DNA of 8,203 nucleotides, from NCBI GenBank assembly GCA_036503065.1, contig DASXXM010000315.1, positions 1-8,203 of the forward strand. Direction: 5' to 3'. This DNA comes from DATEPR01 sp036503065 (GTDB lineage: Bacteria > Actinomycetota > Actinomycetes > Mycobacteriales > Pseudonocardiaceae). The position numbers were made by a program, and so were the translations under genes. Numbering within the stretch: position 1 is the first letter of the stretch; each line of letters opens with the position of its first letter. Shown in pieces: positions 1-6,291 of the stretch. The notes beneath the pieces were generated by a model. It made no database searches and was not told where the DNA came from. It worked only from the letters and a program-made list of their open reading frames with translations.

Positions 1-4
1 TTGG

Positions 5-37
5 GTGAGTAGCCGGGCGGAATCGCACCGCCCGGCT
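5..37 (-). ncRNA. Group II intron domain VI and 3' splice site
   Basis: A perfect 10-bp stem AGCCGGGCGG/CCGCCCGGCT (37-28 with 20-11) with a 7-nt loop lies directly 3' of domain V. It is followed by ACTCACC. The A at position 10, at the foot of the stem, is the likely branch point. The intron ends at 5 (AC terminus) or 4 (branch A seventh from the end). Only three or four bases of the 3' exon are in the window. Confidence 0.88.
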
Positions 38-43
38 CTCCGA

Positions 44-77
44 GAACCGTGCATGACACTCTCGCGTCACACGGCTC
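44..77 (-). ncRNA. Group II intron domain V
   Basis: This is the catalytic core hairpin, exactly 34 nt on the minus strand. It starts GAGCCGUG and ends CACGGUUC, forming an 8-bp lower stem that contains the AGC triad and one G-U pair. A short two-nt-type bulge follows, then an upper stem GACGC/GUGUC capped by a GAGA (GNRA) tetraloop. Length and layout match the canonical domain V of IIA/IIB-type introns. Nothing looks degenerate. Confidence 0.96.
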
Positions 78-92
78 CTATCGCCCGACCAG

Positions 93-1343
93 CTATGGTC
101 TTACCCCCCAGCTCCAATGCCTGAACATGCCAGGATAGGTCACACAGACCTCCCTCAGCAATGCGAAAGCCTTCCTGTAGCTGCGGCGCAGTCGTTTATA
201 CTTCCATGTGAGCCAACGCGCCAGATGATAATTGAGGCGCCGGAGGGTTTCCTTCAACTCAAAGCCGTAGAAGCGACCATAGTAGTTCACCCAACCCGCG
301 AGCACGGGGTTGATCCGCGCCCTGAGTCCCTCCCAAGTCAAATACGTGCGCCGCCCAAGCCGCCATCCCCGCATAGTTTTCGCTATGGCCTTCTTGGCCT
401 GCTTACTCACCGCAGGCATAACCCGGGTAATCATCACTCCATCTTTCCGCCGCACCCCACGAGCCCGAAACGTGTACCCCAGAAACGTGAACTCCGTGAC
501 CGGATAAGACCCACCACGCTGCTGATCCTTGCAGTACACAATCCGGGTCTTCCCAGGATGAACCTCCAGACCGAACGATGCCAACCGCGCAACTATCGCT
601 TCAAGAACCCGTTCCGCCTGACTCTCCGTCACACAATGCACCACGACATCATCGCAGTACCGCTCGAAATCGACCGCCGGAAACTCCCGAGTGATCCACC
701 TATCGAACGCATAATGCATGAACAAGTTAGCCAAAACCGGCGAAATCGCCGACCCCTGCGGAGTCCCACGATCCCGTGCCACCACTGTTCCATCCTGTTG
801 CCGACTCGGCGCGGACAGCCACCGCTTCACATACAGTAGAACCCACCGTTGATCCGTGTGATACTCCACCACTTGCATGACCCGATCATGCGGGACCGTA
901 TCGAAGAAGGCCCTGATGTCCAGATCGATCACCCACGCCTTCTTCCAGCACCTCTCCCGGCACGCCCCGACCGCATCCAAGGCCGACCGCCCCGGCCGGT
1001 AACCGTACGAATCGGCGTGAAACAGCGGCTCAACCACTGCCTCCAACACCATCGCCGCCACCGTCTGGGCGACCCGATCCGCGACCGTCGGAACACCCAG
1101 TACCCGCGTCCCGCCATCACGCTTGGGGATCTCCACGGCCTTCACCGGCGACGGAAAGTACGTCCCCGAGGACATCCGATTCCACACCGTGTACAGATTA
1201 TCCTTCAGATGGGACTCGAACCCCTCGATGGACACGCCGTCCACACCAGCAGCACCCTTGTTACCCTTGACCTTCTGGAAGGCATCCCACACCAGCATCT
1301 TATCGATACTGAACGACTTACCCGCCGATCGTGACTCGACCAT
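93..1343 (-). CDS. ltrA: Group II intron reverse transcriptase/maturase
   Basis: This 416-aa intron-encoded protein assists splicing of its host RNA and copies it into DNA during retrohoming. RT blocks are visible in order: the N-terminal KGNKGAAGVDG block (about 26-36), VIDLDIRAFFDTV (138-150) with a catalytic Asp, GTPQGSAISPVLANL (193-207), and the active site YCDD at 229-232, where most relatives have YADD. GKTRIVYC (264-271) and FLGYTF (287-292) follow. The maturase (X) domain lies near 335-400, with INPVLAGWVNYYG at 344-356. The protein stops soon after HWSWG, so there is no C-terminal HNH endonuclease; such introns generally need a nascent DNA strand as primer. The ATG at 1343 has a strong GGGAGGA Shine-Dalgarno 5-6 nt upstream. 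The stop at 93 lies 15 nt before domain V, as expected for a domain IV ORF. Identification is very secure; the subclass was not determined. Confidence 0.96.
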   Translation of the reverse strand: MVESRSAGKSFSIDKMLVWDAFQKVKGNKGAAGVDGVSIEGFESHLKDNLYTVWNRMSSGTYFPSPVKAVEIPKRDGGTRVLGVPTVADRVAQTVAAMVLEAVVEPLFHADSYGYRPGRSALDAVGACRERCWKKAWVIDLDIRAFFDTVPHDRVMQVVEYHTDQRWVLLYVKRWLSAPSRQQDGTVVARDRGTPQGSAISPVLANLFMHYAFDRWITREFPAVDFERYCDDVVVHCVTESQAERVLEAIVARLASFGLEVHPGKTRIVYCKDQQRGGSYPVTEFTFLGYTFRARGVRRKDGVMITRVMPAVSKQAKKAIAKTMRGWRLGRRTYLTWEGLRARINPVLAGWVNYYGRFYGFELKETLRRLNYHLARWLTWKYKRLRRSYRKAFALLREVCVTYPGMFRHWSWGVRP

Positions 1344-1936
1344 TCAATTCCTCCCAACACCGTTGGTTGATCAAGCGATCCGAGTCTGGCAACCCATCCC
1401 CTTCGCTCCACTCCCATTACAGGAGCTTCACCGCTACTACGAGATGGCCCGCCCTCCTGTTCCGCAACCGGTACTCAATCCCTCACAGGTTCTCTGCTTG
1501 GAACTCTCCCTCTCGCCGGCAACACCACCCATGCCGACCATGTCGAAACGAGGAGTTCCCATGTTCCGTGCTCGCGCCTGGATCGGGCTCGCGCCACCTC
1601 TATGCCGGACACCACCAGGCCAATAAACAGGCACCCGCCCGGCTCATCCCAGAGACCCTTGACTACCCTGGTTTCGATGCCACCTGAAAGATAACGACAC
1701 GTCATCGATGGTTCACTTGTATTCGCCTTCCCGATCCACACCTGACGCCATCACAACAGCGCCTTTTCCCCTGTCGCTCACCACCACGACTCATTCACCG
1801 CAACAGCACAGGGCGGTTTGAGACCTCCGCCTGCACAGCGATCCCGAAGGGCCCACCTTCATCACGAACACAGCATCGCTTCAGCACAAAGTCCGCCTTC
1901 TACCCCGGACCTCCTACCGTCACGTTCATGGCACAC
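1344..1936 (-). ncRNA. Group II intron 5' ribozyme region (domains I-III)
   Basis: About 590 nt between the intron 5' end and the RT start form no credible gene in any frame. They correspond to the folded ribozyme core. Signs are the GTGTGCC 5' terminus, EBS2 and EBS1 at the expected distance from it (intron nt about 245-251 and 275-280), and the purine-rich stretch near 1440-1398 (GTAGTAGCGGTGAAGCTCC followed by TGGAGCGAAGG), a conserved pattern I recall in this region of related bacterial introns. Exact domain borders need structure alignment. Confidence 0.85.
1657..1692 (-). other. Exon-binding sites EBS2 and EBS1 of the intron
   Basis: Read on the minus strand, EBS2 is ATCTTTC (1692-1686) and EBS1 is TCAAGG (1662-1657). 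Each is fully complementary to the 5' exon: GAAAGAT (1950-1944, IBS2) and CCTTGA (1942-1937, IBS1), which are separated by a single G. These 13 Watson-Crick pairs fix the 5' splice site and suggest the intron still sits in a matched target. The base just 5' of EBS1 is G (1663) and could pair with a C at the start of the 3' exon (a delta-delta' contact); both candidate first exon bases are C, so this does not settle the 3' end. Confidence 0.9.
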
Positions 1937-1962
1937 TCAAGGCATCTTTCCCGCCTTGACAA
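1937..1962 (-). terminator. 5' exon hairpin at intron target; possible operon terminator
   Basis: On the minus strand TCAAGGC (1959-1953), a 9-nt loop GGGAAAGAT, and GCCTTGA (1943-1937) form a perfect 7-bp stem. It lies about 80 nt past the stop of the GntR gene. The intron begins at the very next base. IBS1 is the 3' arm and IBS2 lies in the loop. If the intron ends at position 4, the uninterrupted site would read TTGTCAAGGC-loop-GCCTTGACAA, a 10-bp stem. No T-tract is visible because the 3' exon is outside the window, so the terminator role is an inference. The rest of 1963-2038 holds nothing I can name. Confidence 0.6.
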
Positions 1963-2038
1963 CCCCAAAAACTGTTGCACGACAATGAGGGATCGGGATG
2001 ATGCAGAAGCGCCAAAGCGTGCGGACCAGGCAAACAAT

Positions 2039-2731
2039 TCAGGCAGCCGGCGGCGACTCGGTCAGCACCTCACGCAACCACTGCTCCACACCGGCGATGT
2101 GCACCGTCGCCCAGGCACGGGCCACTTCCGGCTGCCCGGCCGCGATGGCGTCACAGATCGAATGATGCTCGGCCAGCGTGCGCTCGACCGCAGCCTCCTG
2201 AGTGAGCCCGCGCCAGATCCGCGCCCGCTGCGTCGGCCCCGACAAACCCTCGACCAACGAACACAGCACCTGGTTCCCGGCACCCAGCGCGATCCGGCGG
2301 TGGAACTCCAGGTCGTTGGCCACCAGCTCCTCGACCGACGGATCGGGACCCAGCTTGTCCAGCAGCACCCGCAACTCGGTCACGTCGTCCCGCGTCATCC
2401 GGGCGGCGGCCATCGCGGTGGCGGCCGGCTCCAGGATGCGGCGGACCTCCAGGAACTCAAGGACGGTGTCGTCGCGGTGGAAGTCGATGACGAAGGCCAT
2501 CGCGTCCAGCAGGACCGACGGCTCCAGGCTGGTGACGTACGTGCCGTCTCCTTGGCGCACGTCCAGCACGTGGATCAGCGACAACGCCTTGACCGCCTCG
2601 CGCAGCGAGTTGCGGGACAGGCCAAGCCGCTCGGCCAGGTCCGCCTCGCGGGGCAGCCGATCACCGGGATGCAGCGCGCCGGTGACGATCATCTCCTTGA
2701 TCTTCTCGATCGCCTCGTCGGTAATTGCCAC
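2039..2731 (-). CDS. GntR-family regulator, FadR/FCD subfamily
   Basis: This is a DNA-binding transcription factor, probably responding to a small carboxylate or sugar-derived ligand. From a GTG start at 2731 it has 230 aa. The winged helix-turn-helix spans about residues 1-68 (AIEKIKEMIVTGALHPGDRLP, then EADLAERLGLSRNSLREAVKAL and the wing GDGTYVTS). The all-helical FCD domain covers about 75-225. The metal-binding set typical of FCD proteins is present: Asp140 and His144 (NDLEFHR), His189 or His190 (AEHHSI) and His211 (VHIAG). The start was chosen because GGAAGG (2743-2738) sits 6 nt before GTG 2731; an alternative GTG at 2737 directly abuts the Shine-Dalgarno, and a longer reading from 2842 adds an unfamily-like Arg/Ser-rich leader overlapping the upstream gene. 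It lies 52 nt downstream of the mutarotase gene, likely co-transcribed. A palindrome just before its Shine-Dalgarno suggests autoregulation. The ligand is unknown. Confidence 0.93.
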   Translation of the reverse strand: MAITDEAIEKIKEMIVTGALHPGDRLPREADLAERLGLSRNSLREAVKALSLIHVLDVRQGDGTYVTSLEPSVLLDAMAFVIDFHRDDTVLEFLEVRRILEPAATAMAAARMTRDDVTELRVLLDKLGPDPSVEELVANDLEFHRRIALGAGNQVLCSLVEGLSGPTQRARIWRGLTQEAAVERTLAEHHSICDAIAAGQPEVARAWATVHIAGVEQWLREVLTESPPAA

Positions 2732-2746
2732 GGGCACCCTTCCCAG

Positions 2747-2757
2747 ACATCGGATGT
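2747..2757. promoter_or_regulatory. Palindromic candidate operator before the GntR gene
   Basis: ACATC-G-GATGT is an 11-bp inverted repeat with a one-base centre. It lies 3-4 nt upstream of the GntR Shine-Dalgarno, centred 21 nt before the start. The inner nine bases CATCGGATG recur before the mutarotase gene. Short half-sites with a 0-1 base centre are typical for FadR-type regulators, so this is a likely autoregulatory site. Binding is inferred. Confidence 0.6.
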
Positions 2758-2783
2758 GTAGAGGATAGCCCTTCCACCGGGGA

Positions 2784-3113
2784 CTACGTGCGGAAGATCT
2801 GCTCGGCGAGGCTCCACAACAGGCGGACGCCGTCGTCGGCACCGGAGTAGTCGTCCGGCACGTCGTGCAGGGGGCCGACCTGGGCCTGCCAGGTCACGTT
2901 CGCCGGGTGGTCGCGCAGGTGGTCCCGCATGGCGTGGTAGTCCTCGACATCGACGAGGTGGAACAGGTGCGTGCCGTCCCGCCAGATCCGCCAGTCCCGT
3001 ACCCCGGCCGCCCGCAGCGCCGTGACCAGGTCCGCCGGCACGGTCGCGTGCAGGAGCTCGTAGTCGGCCTCCGCGCCGGCCCGCAGTCGGGTGTGTAGGG
3101 CGATCTCAGGCAC
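2784..3113 (-). CDS. L-rhamnose mutarotase-family protein (RhaM-like)
   Basis: This 109-aa protein, the normal family length, belongs to the L-rhamnose mutarotase (DUF718) family: small dimeric ferredoxin-like enzymes that interconvert alpha and beta anomers of a free aldose in the cytosol. The match rests on overall pattern and on key residues: Tyr18 and His22 (ADYELLH) fall at the same positions as the active-site pair of E. coli RhaM, IWRDGTHLFHLVDVED (43-58) fits the central strands, and Trp75 is in the place of the family's conserved C-terminal tryptophans. Start is GTG at 3113 with a strong AGGAGG (3124-3119) 5 nt upstream. It is first in a two-gene unit with the GntR regulator and is divergent from the ROK gene. 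The substrate may be rhamnose, fucose or another sugar; neighbours do not settle it. Confidence 0.88.
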   Translation of the reverse strand: MPEIALHTRLRAGAEADYELLHATVPADLVTALRAAGVRDWRIWRDGTHLFHLVDVEDYHAMRDHLRDHPANVTWQAQVGPLHDVPDDYSGADDGVRLLWSLAEQIFRT

Positions 3114-3126
3114 GTCGACCTCCTAG

Positions 3127-3137
3127 TCATCGGATGA
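3127..3137. promoter_or_regulatory. Palindromic candidate operator before the mutarotase gene
   Basis: TCATC-G-GATGA is an 11-bp inverted repeat 2 nt upstream of the AGGAGG of the mutarotase gene, centred 19 nt before its GTG. It shares CATCGGATG with the site before the GntR gene. On the minus strand, similarity continues past the palindrome (nCTrGG) into the Shine-Dalgarno. The remaining 3138-3248 is the divergent spacer toward the ROK gene; I see only a weak TAAACT -10-like word at 3217-3222 and no convincing -35. Confidence 0.62.
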
Positions 3138-3248
3138 ATTTCAGCACACTCAGTCACCGCACCGCAAGAAATCCCAAATCAACGGTCACACCTCCGAGGA
3201 CATGGCCGGACCACCGTAAACTCGGGTCACTCATGACGAAGGCAGGCC

Positions 3249-4454
3249 GTGGTGACCGAACTCAGGGTGCCCCCCGTCGGCACGCCCGCGGGGATGCGGG
3301 AACTCAACCAGCGCGCGGTACTCGACCGCCTCCGTAGCCACGGACCGGACACCCGACCGAACATCGCGCGGGGCACGGGTCTCTCCAAGCCCACCGTCGG
3401 CCAGGCACTGCTCGACCTGGCACAGCACGGTCTGGTTCGGACGGTCGGCCGCACGCCGCGCGGACCCGGCCGCGCCGCCGTCGTCTACGAGGCGAACCCG
3501 GCCGCCGGGCACGTGCTGGGCATCGACATCGGGCGCGAGCTGATCCGGGTCGCGATCGCCGACCTGGCCGGCGACGTGGTCACGAAACTCGACGAGCACA
3601 ATCGGGCCCGCACGGCGGACGCGCTGGTGCGGACCGTCCGGCGCAGCGCGGAACACGCGCTCGACCAGGCCGGCCTGCGGCGCGACGACCTGGTGGCCAC
3701 GGTGGTCGGCAGCCCCGGCGTGTTGAACCAGCGATCCCGGTCGTTCGGCCACGTGCCGAACCTGCCCGGCTGGGAACGCAGGGGCCTGCTCGACGACCTG
3801 GAGACCGCCCTCGGCCCGGGCCTGCTGGTGGAGAACGACGCCAACCTGGCCGCGATCGGCGAGTACCGGACCGGCGCGGCGCAGGGTGTCGGCACGTTCG
3901 TCTGCCTGACCGTGGGCACCGGGATCGGCATGGGCATCGTGGTCGATGGCACGCTGTTCCGTGGCGCCAACGGCGCGGCGGGTGAGGTCGGCTATCTGCC
4001 CTACGGCTGGCCGACGGACGGCGACCCGGACGGCGACTACGCCAAACCGCGGCAGGGCATGTTGGAGGCGGCCGCGGCGGCACGGTCGGTGGTGGAGATC
4101 GCTGCGGCGAACGGGATGACCGCGAAGACGGCCCGCGACGTGTTCCGGCTGGCACACGATGGCGACGCGCGCGCGATCCGCGCGGTGCGCGAGGAGGCCG
4201 GGCGGCTGGCGTTCGTGGTGGCCGCGGTCGCCGCGGTGATCGACCCGGAGTTGGTCGTGCTCGGCGGCGGCGTCGGCACGAACACGGACCTGCTGCAGGA
4301 GCCGATGGAACGGATACTCGGCAGGACGACGCCGCTGGTGCCGCGAATCGTCGCGGGCGAACTGGGTGAGGGTGCCGTACTTGCCGGCGCGATCGCGACC
4401 GCGCTGCGGACCGCCCACGAAGTCGTGTTCGACCGAATGGTGCGCGCGGGTTGA
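3249..4454 (+). CDS. ROK-family transcriptional regulator
   Basis: This 401-aa protein fuses an N-terminal MarR-like winged helix (about 17-80; recognition region RPNIARGTGLSKPTVGQALL) to a ROK sugar-kinase-like fold (about 88-395). Kinase-fold landmarks are GIDIG (91-95, phosphate 1), VVGSPGV (152-158), VENDANLAA (194-202) with the catalytic-type Asp197, GTGIGMG (223-229) and VVLGGGVG (336-343). The family's zinc site is gone: the usual GH...C.CG..GC.E stretch is replaced by GEVGYLPYGWPTDGD... (245-) without cysteines. With a helix-turn-helix and no zinc site, it is probably a sugar-responsive regulator rather than a kinase. Start is GTG 3249 with GAAGG (3238-3242) 6 nt upstream; a second GTG follows at codon 2. 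It precedes the GH3 gene by 79 nt in the same direction, suggesting it controls glycan use. Confidence 0.93.
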   Translation: MVTELRVPPVGTPAGMRELNQRAVLDRLRSHGPDTRPNIARGTGLSKPTVGQALLDLAQHGLVRTVGRTPRGPGRAAVVYEANPAAGHVLGIDIGRELIRVAIADLAGDVVTKLDEHNRARTADALVRTVRRSAEHALDQAGLRRDDLVATVVGSPGVLNQRSRSFGHVPNLPGWERRGLLDDLETALGPGLLVENDANLAAIGEYRTGAAQGVGTFVCLTVGTGIGMGIVVDGTLFRGANGAAGEVGYLPYGWPTDGDPDGDYAKPRQGMLEAAAAARSVVEIAAANGMTAKTARDVFRLAHDGDARAIRAVREEAGRLAFVVAAVAAVIDPELVVLGGGVGTNTDLLQEPMERILGRTTPLVPRIVAGELGEGAVLAGAIATALRTAHEVVFDRMVRAG

Positions 4455-4475
4455 CGCGGTGCGCTCGGTAGCGGT

Positions 4476-4510
4476 GGAATATTTCCGGACAGTAGATCGA
4501 CTTTGTCGAT
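4476..4510. promoter_or_regulatory. Two palindromes upstream of the GH3 gene (candidate operator)
   Basis: In the 79-nt gap after the ROK gene lie GGAA-TAT-TTCC (4476-4486) and ATCGAC-TTT-GTCGAT (4496-4510), the latter a perfect 6-3-6 inverted repeat 23 nt before the GH3 ATG. The stretch is more AT-rich than its surroundings. It is a plausible regulator site, perhaps for the adjacent ROK protein, or a 5'-leader stem. I could not assign a convincing -35/-10 pair. Confidence 0.45.
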
Positions 4511-4533
4511 TATTCACGTTCCGGGCAGGCTTC

Positions 4534-6291
4534 ATGAACCTCGTCAAACCCGCGTTACTGGCCGCCGTGATCGCGACCGCGGCCACGGCGCTGACCGCAC
4601 CGGCCGCGGACGCGGCACCGAGCGCGGCGGCCCAGGTCCGCGCGGTCATGGCGAAGATGTCGCTCACCGACAAGGTCGAGCAGATGTTCGTCTCCTACGT
4701 CTACGGCACCAGCGCCACCGTGACCGACCCGGCCGACGTCGCGAACAACGAGGCCATCTACGGCAGCGGCGTCACCAACGGCGCCGACCTCATCGCGCGG
4801 TACCACCTCGGCGGGATCATCTACTTCAGCTGGGCCAACGGCCTGACCGACCCACAGGCGATCGGCGCGCTGTCCAACGGCCTGCAACAGGTCGCGATGT
4901 CCGGCGCGAACCCGATCCCGCTACAGATCAGCACCGACCAGGAAGGCGGCATCGTCAACCGGATCGGCGCACCGGTGGCCGTGTCACCGGGCAACCTGGC
5001 GATCGGCGCCACGTTCGACCCGGCCGACGCCTACCGGGCCGCGTCGGTGTCCGGCACGGAACTGCGCGCGATGGGCATCAACATGGACGACTCCCCCGTC
5101 GTCGACGTGAACACCAACCCGCGCAACGCCGCCGACGGCCCACGCTCCTTCGGCGACCGGCCCGCGATGGTGTCCGCGCTGGCCACCGCCGCGGTGCTCG
5201 GCTACCAACGGGCCGGTGTCGCCGCGCAGGCCAAGCACTTCCCAGGTCTCGGCGACACGACGGTGAACACCGACAACGGCGTTGCGGTCACCAACGAGAC
5301 CCGCGCCCAGATCCTGGCGACCGACGTGCCGCCGTTCCGGGCCGCCATCGCGGCCGGCGCGAAGTCGATCATGGCCGCGCACATCGTGGCCCCGGCACTG
5401 GACCCGACGGGTCTGCCGGCCAGCCTGTCGAAGCCGATCGTGACCGGCCTGCTGCGCGACACGTTGCACTACAACGGTGTCGTGGTCACCGACGCGCTCA
5501 GCGCGGGCGCGCTGGCCGGCATCCCGGAGAACCAGGTCATCCTCGACGCGATCAACGCGGGCGACGACGAACTGCTGATGCCGGCCCACCTGCCCACCGA
5601 CATCCAGACCGTGCTGGCCGCGGTGCGGGCCGGCACCGTCAGCCGGGACAGGATCGACCGGTCCGTCACTCGAATCCTGACCATGAAGGCGCAGTTGGGC
5701 CTGTTCGCCAACCCGTACACCACCACAGGGCGGATCACGTCCACGGTCGGCACGGCGGCACATCAGCAGACCATGGCCGACATCGCGCGGCACTCGATCA
5801 CGCTGGTGCACAACAGGTCCCTGCCGATCCCGGCCGGCAGCCACGTGCTGGTCACCGGCTGGGGCGTCGGCACGACACAGACACTGACCAACGACCTGGC
5901 CGCGACCGGGCAGACGGTGCAACGCCTGTGGACCGGTTCACCGGGCCGGGCGGCCATCGACGCGGCGGTAGCGGCCGCGAGAACGAACGACGTCACGGTG
6001 GTGACGACCGGCAACGCCTGGGCGGACCCGACCCAGCAGAACCTGGTCGCGGCACTGCTGGCCACCGGCAGACCGATCGTGGTGGCCTCGGTCGAAGGCC
6101 CGTACGACGTGTCGTACTTCCCCACCGCCCCAACGTACGTCGCCGCCTACGACTACCAGCCGCCCTCGCTGCGGGCACTGGCGAACACGCTGGTCGGTGC
6201 GGCCGACCCGACCGGCCACCTCCCGGTCGCCATCCCCACCGCCGACGGCACGGCCACCCTGTACCGCTACGGCACCGGCCTGAGCTACTGA
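4534..6291 (+). CDS. Secreted GH3 glycosidase (NagZ-like beta-hexosaminidase)
   Basis: This 585-aa exported enzyme hydrolyses beta-linked glycosides, plausibly N-acetylglucosaminides from cell wall or chitin. A Sec signal is clear: MNLVKPALL, a hydrophobic core, and ADA/AP cleavage near residue 27. The GH3 N-terminal barrel runs about 35-385: MSLTDKVEQMF (42-52), LGGIIYF, STDQEGGIVNR (133-143), KHFPGLGDT (234-242), SIMAAHI and GVVVTDALSAG (315-325), with Asp320 the expected nucleophile. The C-terminal GH3 domain (about 415-585) ends in LPVAIP and YRYGTGLSY. The NagZ acid/base loop (D-S-H) is changed: here it reads NTDNG (245-249). ATG 4534 was chosen because it begins the signal peptide; the same frame is open back to 4366 but overlaps the ROK gene and is not hydrophobic. 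The upstream GGGCAGG is only a weak Shine-Dalgarno. Family is certain, substrate is not. Confidence 0.93.
   Translation: MNLVKPALLAAVIATAATALTAPAADAAPSAAAQVRAVMAKMSLTDKVEQMFVSYVYGTSATVTDPADVANNEAIYGSGVTNGADLIARYHLGGIIYFSWANGLTDPQAIGALSNGLQQVAMSGANPIPLQISTDQEGGIVNRIGAPVAVSPGNLAIGATFDPADAYRAASVSGTELRAMGINMDDSPVVDVNTNPRNAADGPRSFGDRPAMVSALATAAVLGYQRAGVAAQAKHFPGLGDTTVNTDNGVAVTNETRAQILATDVPPFRAAIAAGAKSIMAAHIVAPALDPTGLPASLSKPIVTGLLRDTLHYNGVVVTDALSAGALAGIPENQVILDAINAGDDELLMPAHLPTDIQTVLAAVRAGTVSRDRIDRSVTRILTMKAQLGLFANPYTTTGRITSTVGTAAHQQTMADIARHSITLVHNRSLPIPAGSHVLVTGWGVGTTQTLTNDLAATGQTVQRLWTGSPGRAAIDAAVAAARTNDVTVVTTGNAWADPTQQNLVAALLATGRPIVVASVEGPYDVSYFPTAPTYVAAYDYQPPSLRALANTLVGAADPTGHLPVAIPTADGTATLYRYGTGLSY

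Larger units (their letters stand above)
5..1936 (-). mobile_element. Complete group II intron with its RT/maturase ORF
   Basis: This is a self-splicing retroelement read on the minus strand. It begins GTGTGCC at 1936 (consensus GTGYG), carries an RT/maturase ORF in the position of domain IV, and ends with domain V (77-44) and domain VI. The 5' boundary is supported by exon pairing: EBS1 TCAAGG (1662-1657) is the exact complement of the last six exon bases CCTTGA (1942-1937). EBS2 ATCTTTC (1692-1686) is the exact complement of GAAAGAT (1950-1944). EBS2 precedes EBS1 by about 25 nt, the usual order and spacing. The 3' end reads CTACTCACC. An AY ending puts the last base at 5; restoring the target hairpin and a 7-nt branch-A spacing favour 4. 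Length is about 1.93 kb, normal for the class. Domains and ORF look intact, so the intron may be active. It is less GC-rich than its neighbours. Confidence 0.95.

Noticed and set aside
117..839. Plus-strand open frame opposite the intron RT
   Set aside because: Pro/Arg/His-rich shadow; the RT motifs are on the minus strand.
1963..2038. Possible small gene or RNA between intron and GntR gene
   Set aside because: No start with a Shine-Dalgarno, no codon bias, and no further hairpin beyond the one at the intron junction.
1928..2761. 277-codon plus-strand frame over the GntR gene
   Set aside because: Gln/Arg/His-rich antisense shadow; the minus strand encodes an unmistakable FadR-type regulator.
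3226..3237. Small inverted repeat GTCA-CTCA-TGAC before the ROK gene
   Set aside because: Only four-base arms, no second copy, and overlap with the ribosome-site region; too weak to call.
3231..4673. Long minus-strand open frame (480 codons) opposite the ROK gene
   Set aside because: It is an Arg/His/Asp-rich antisense shadow produced by GC-rich codon use; the ROK protein on the plus strand has clear motifs.
4984..5922. 312-codon minus-strand frame
   Set aside because: Low-complexity Arg/Gly/Val composition opposite the GH3 catalytic region; no start context or family likeness.
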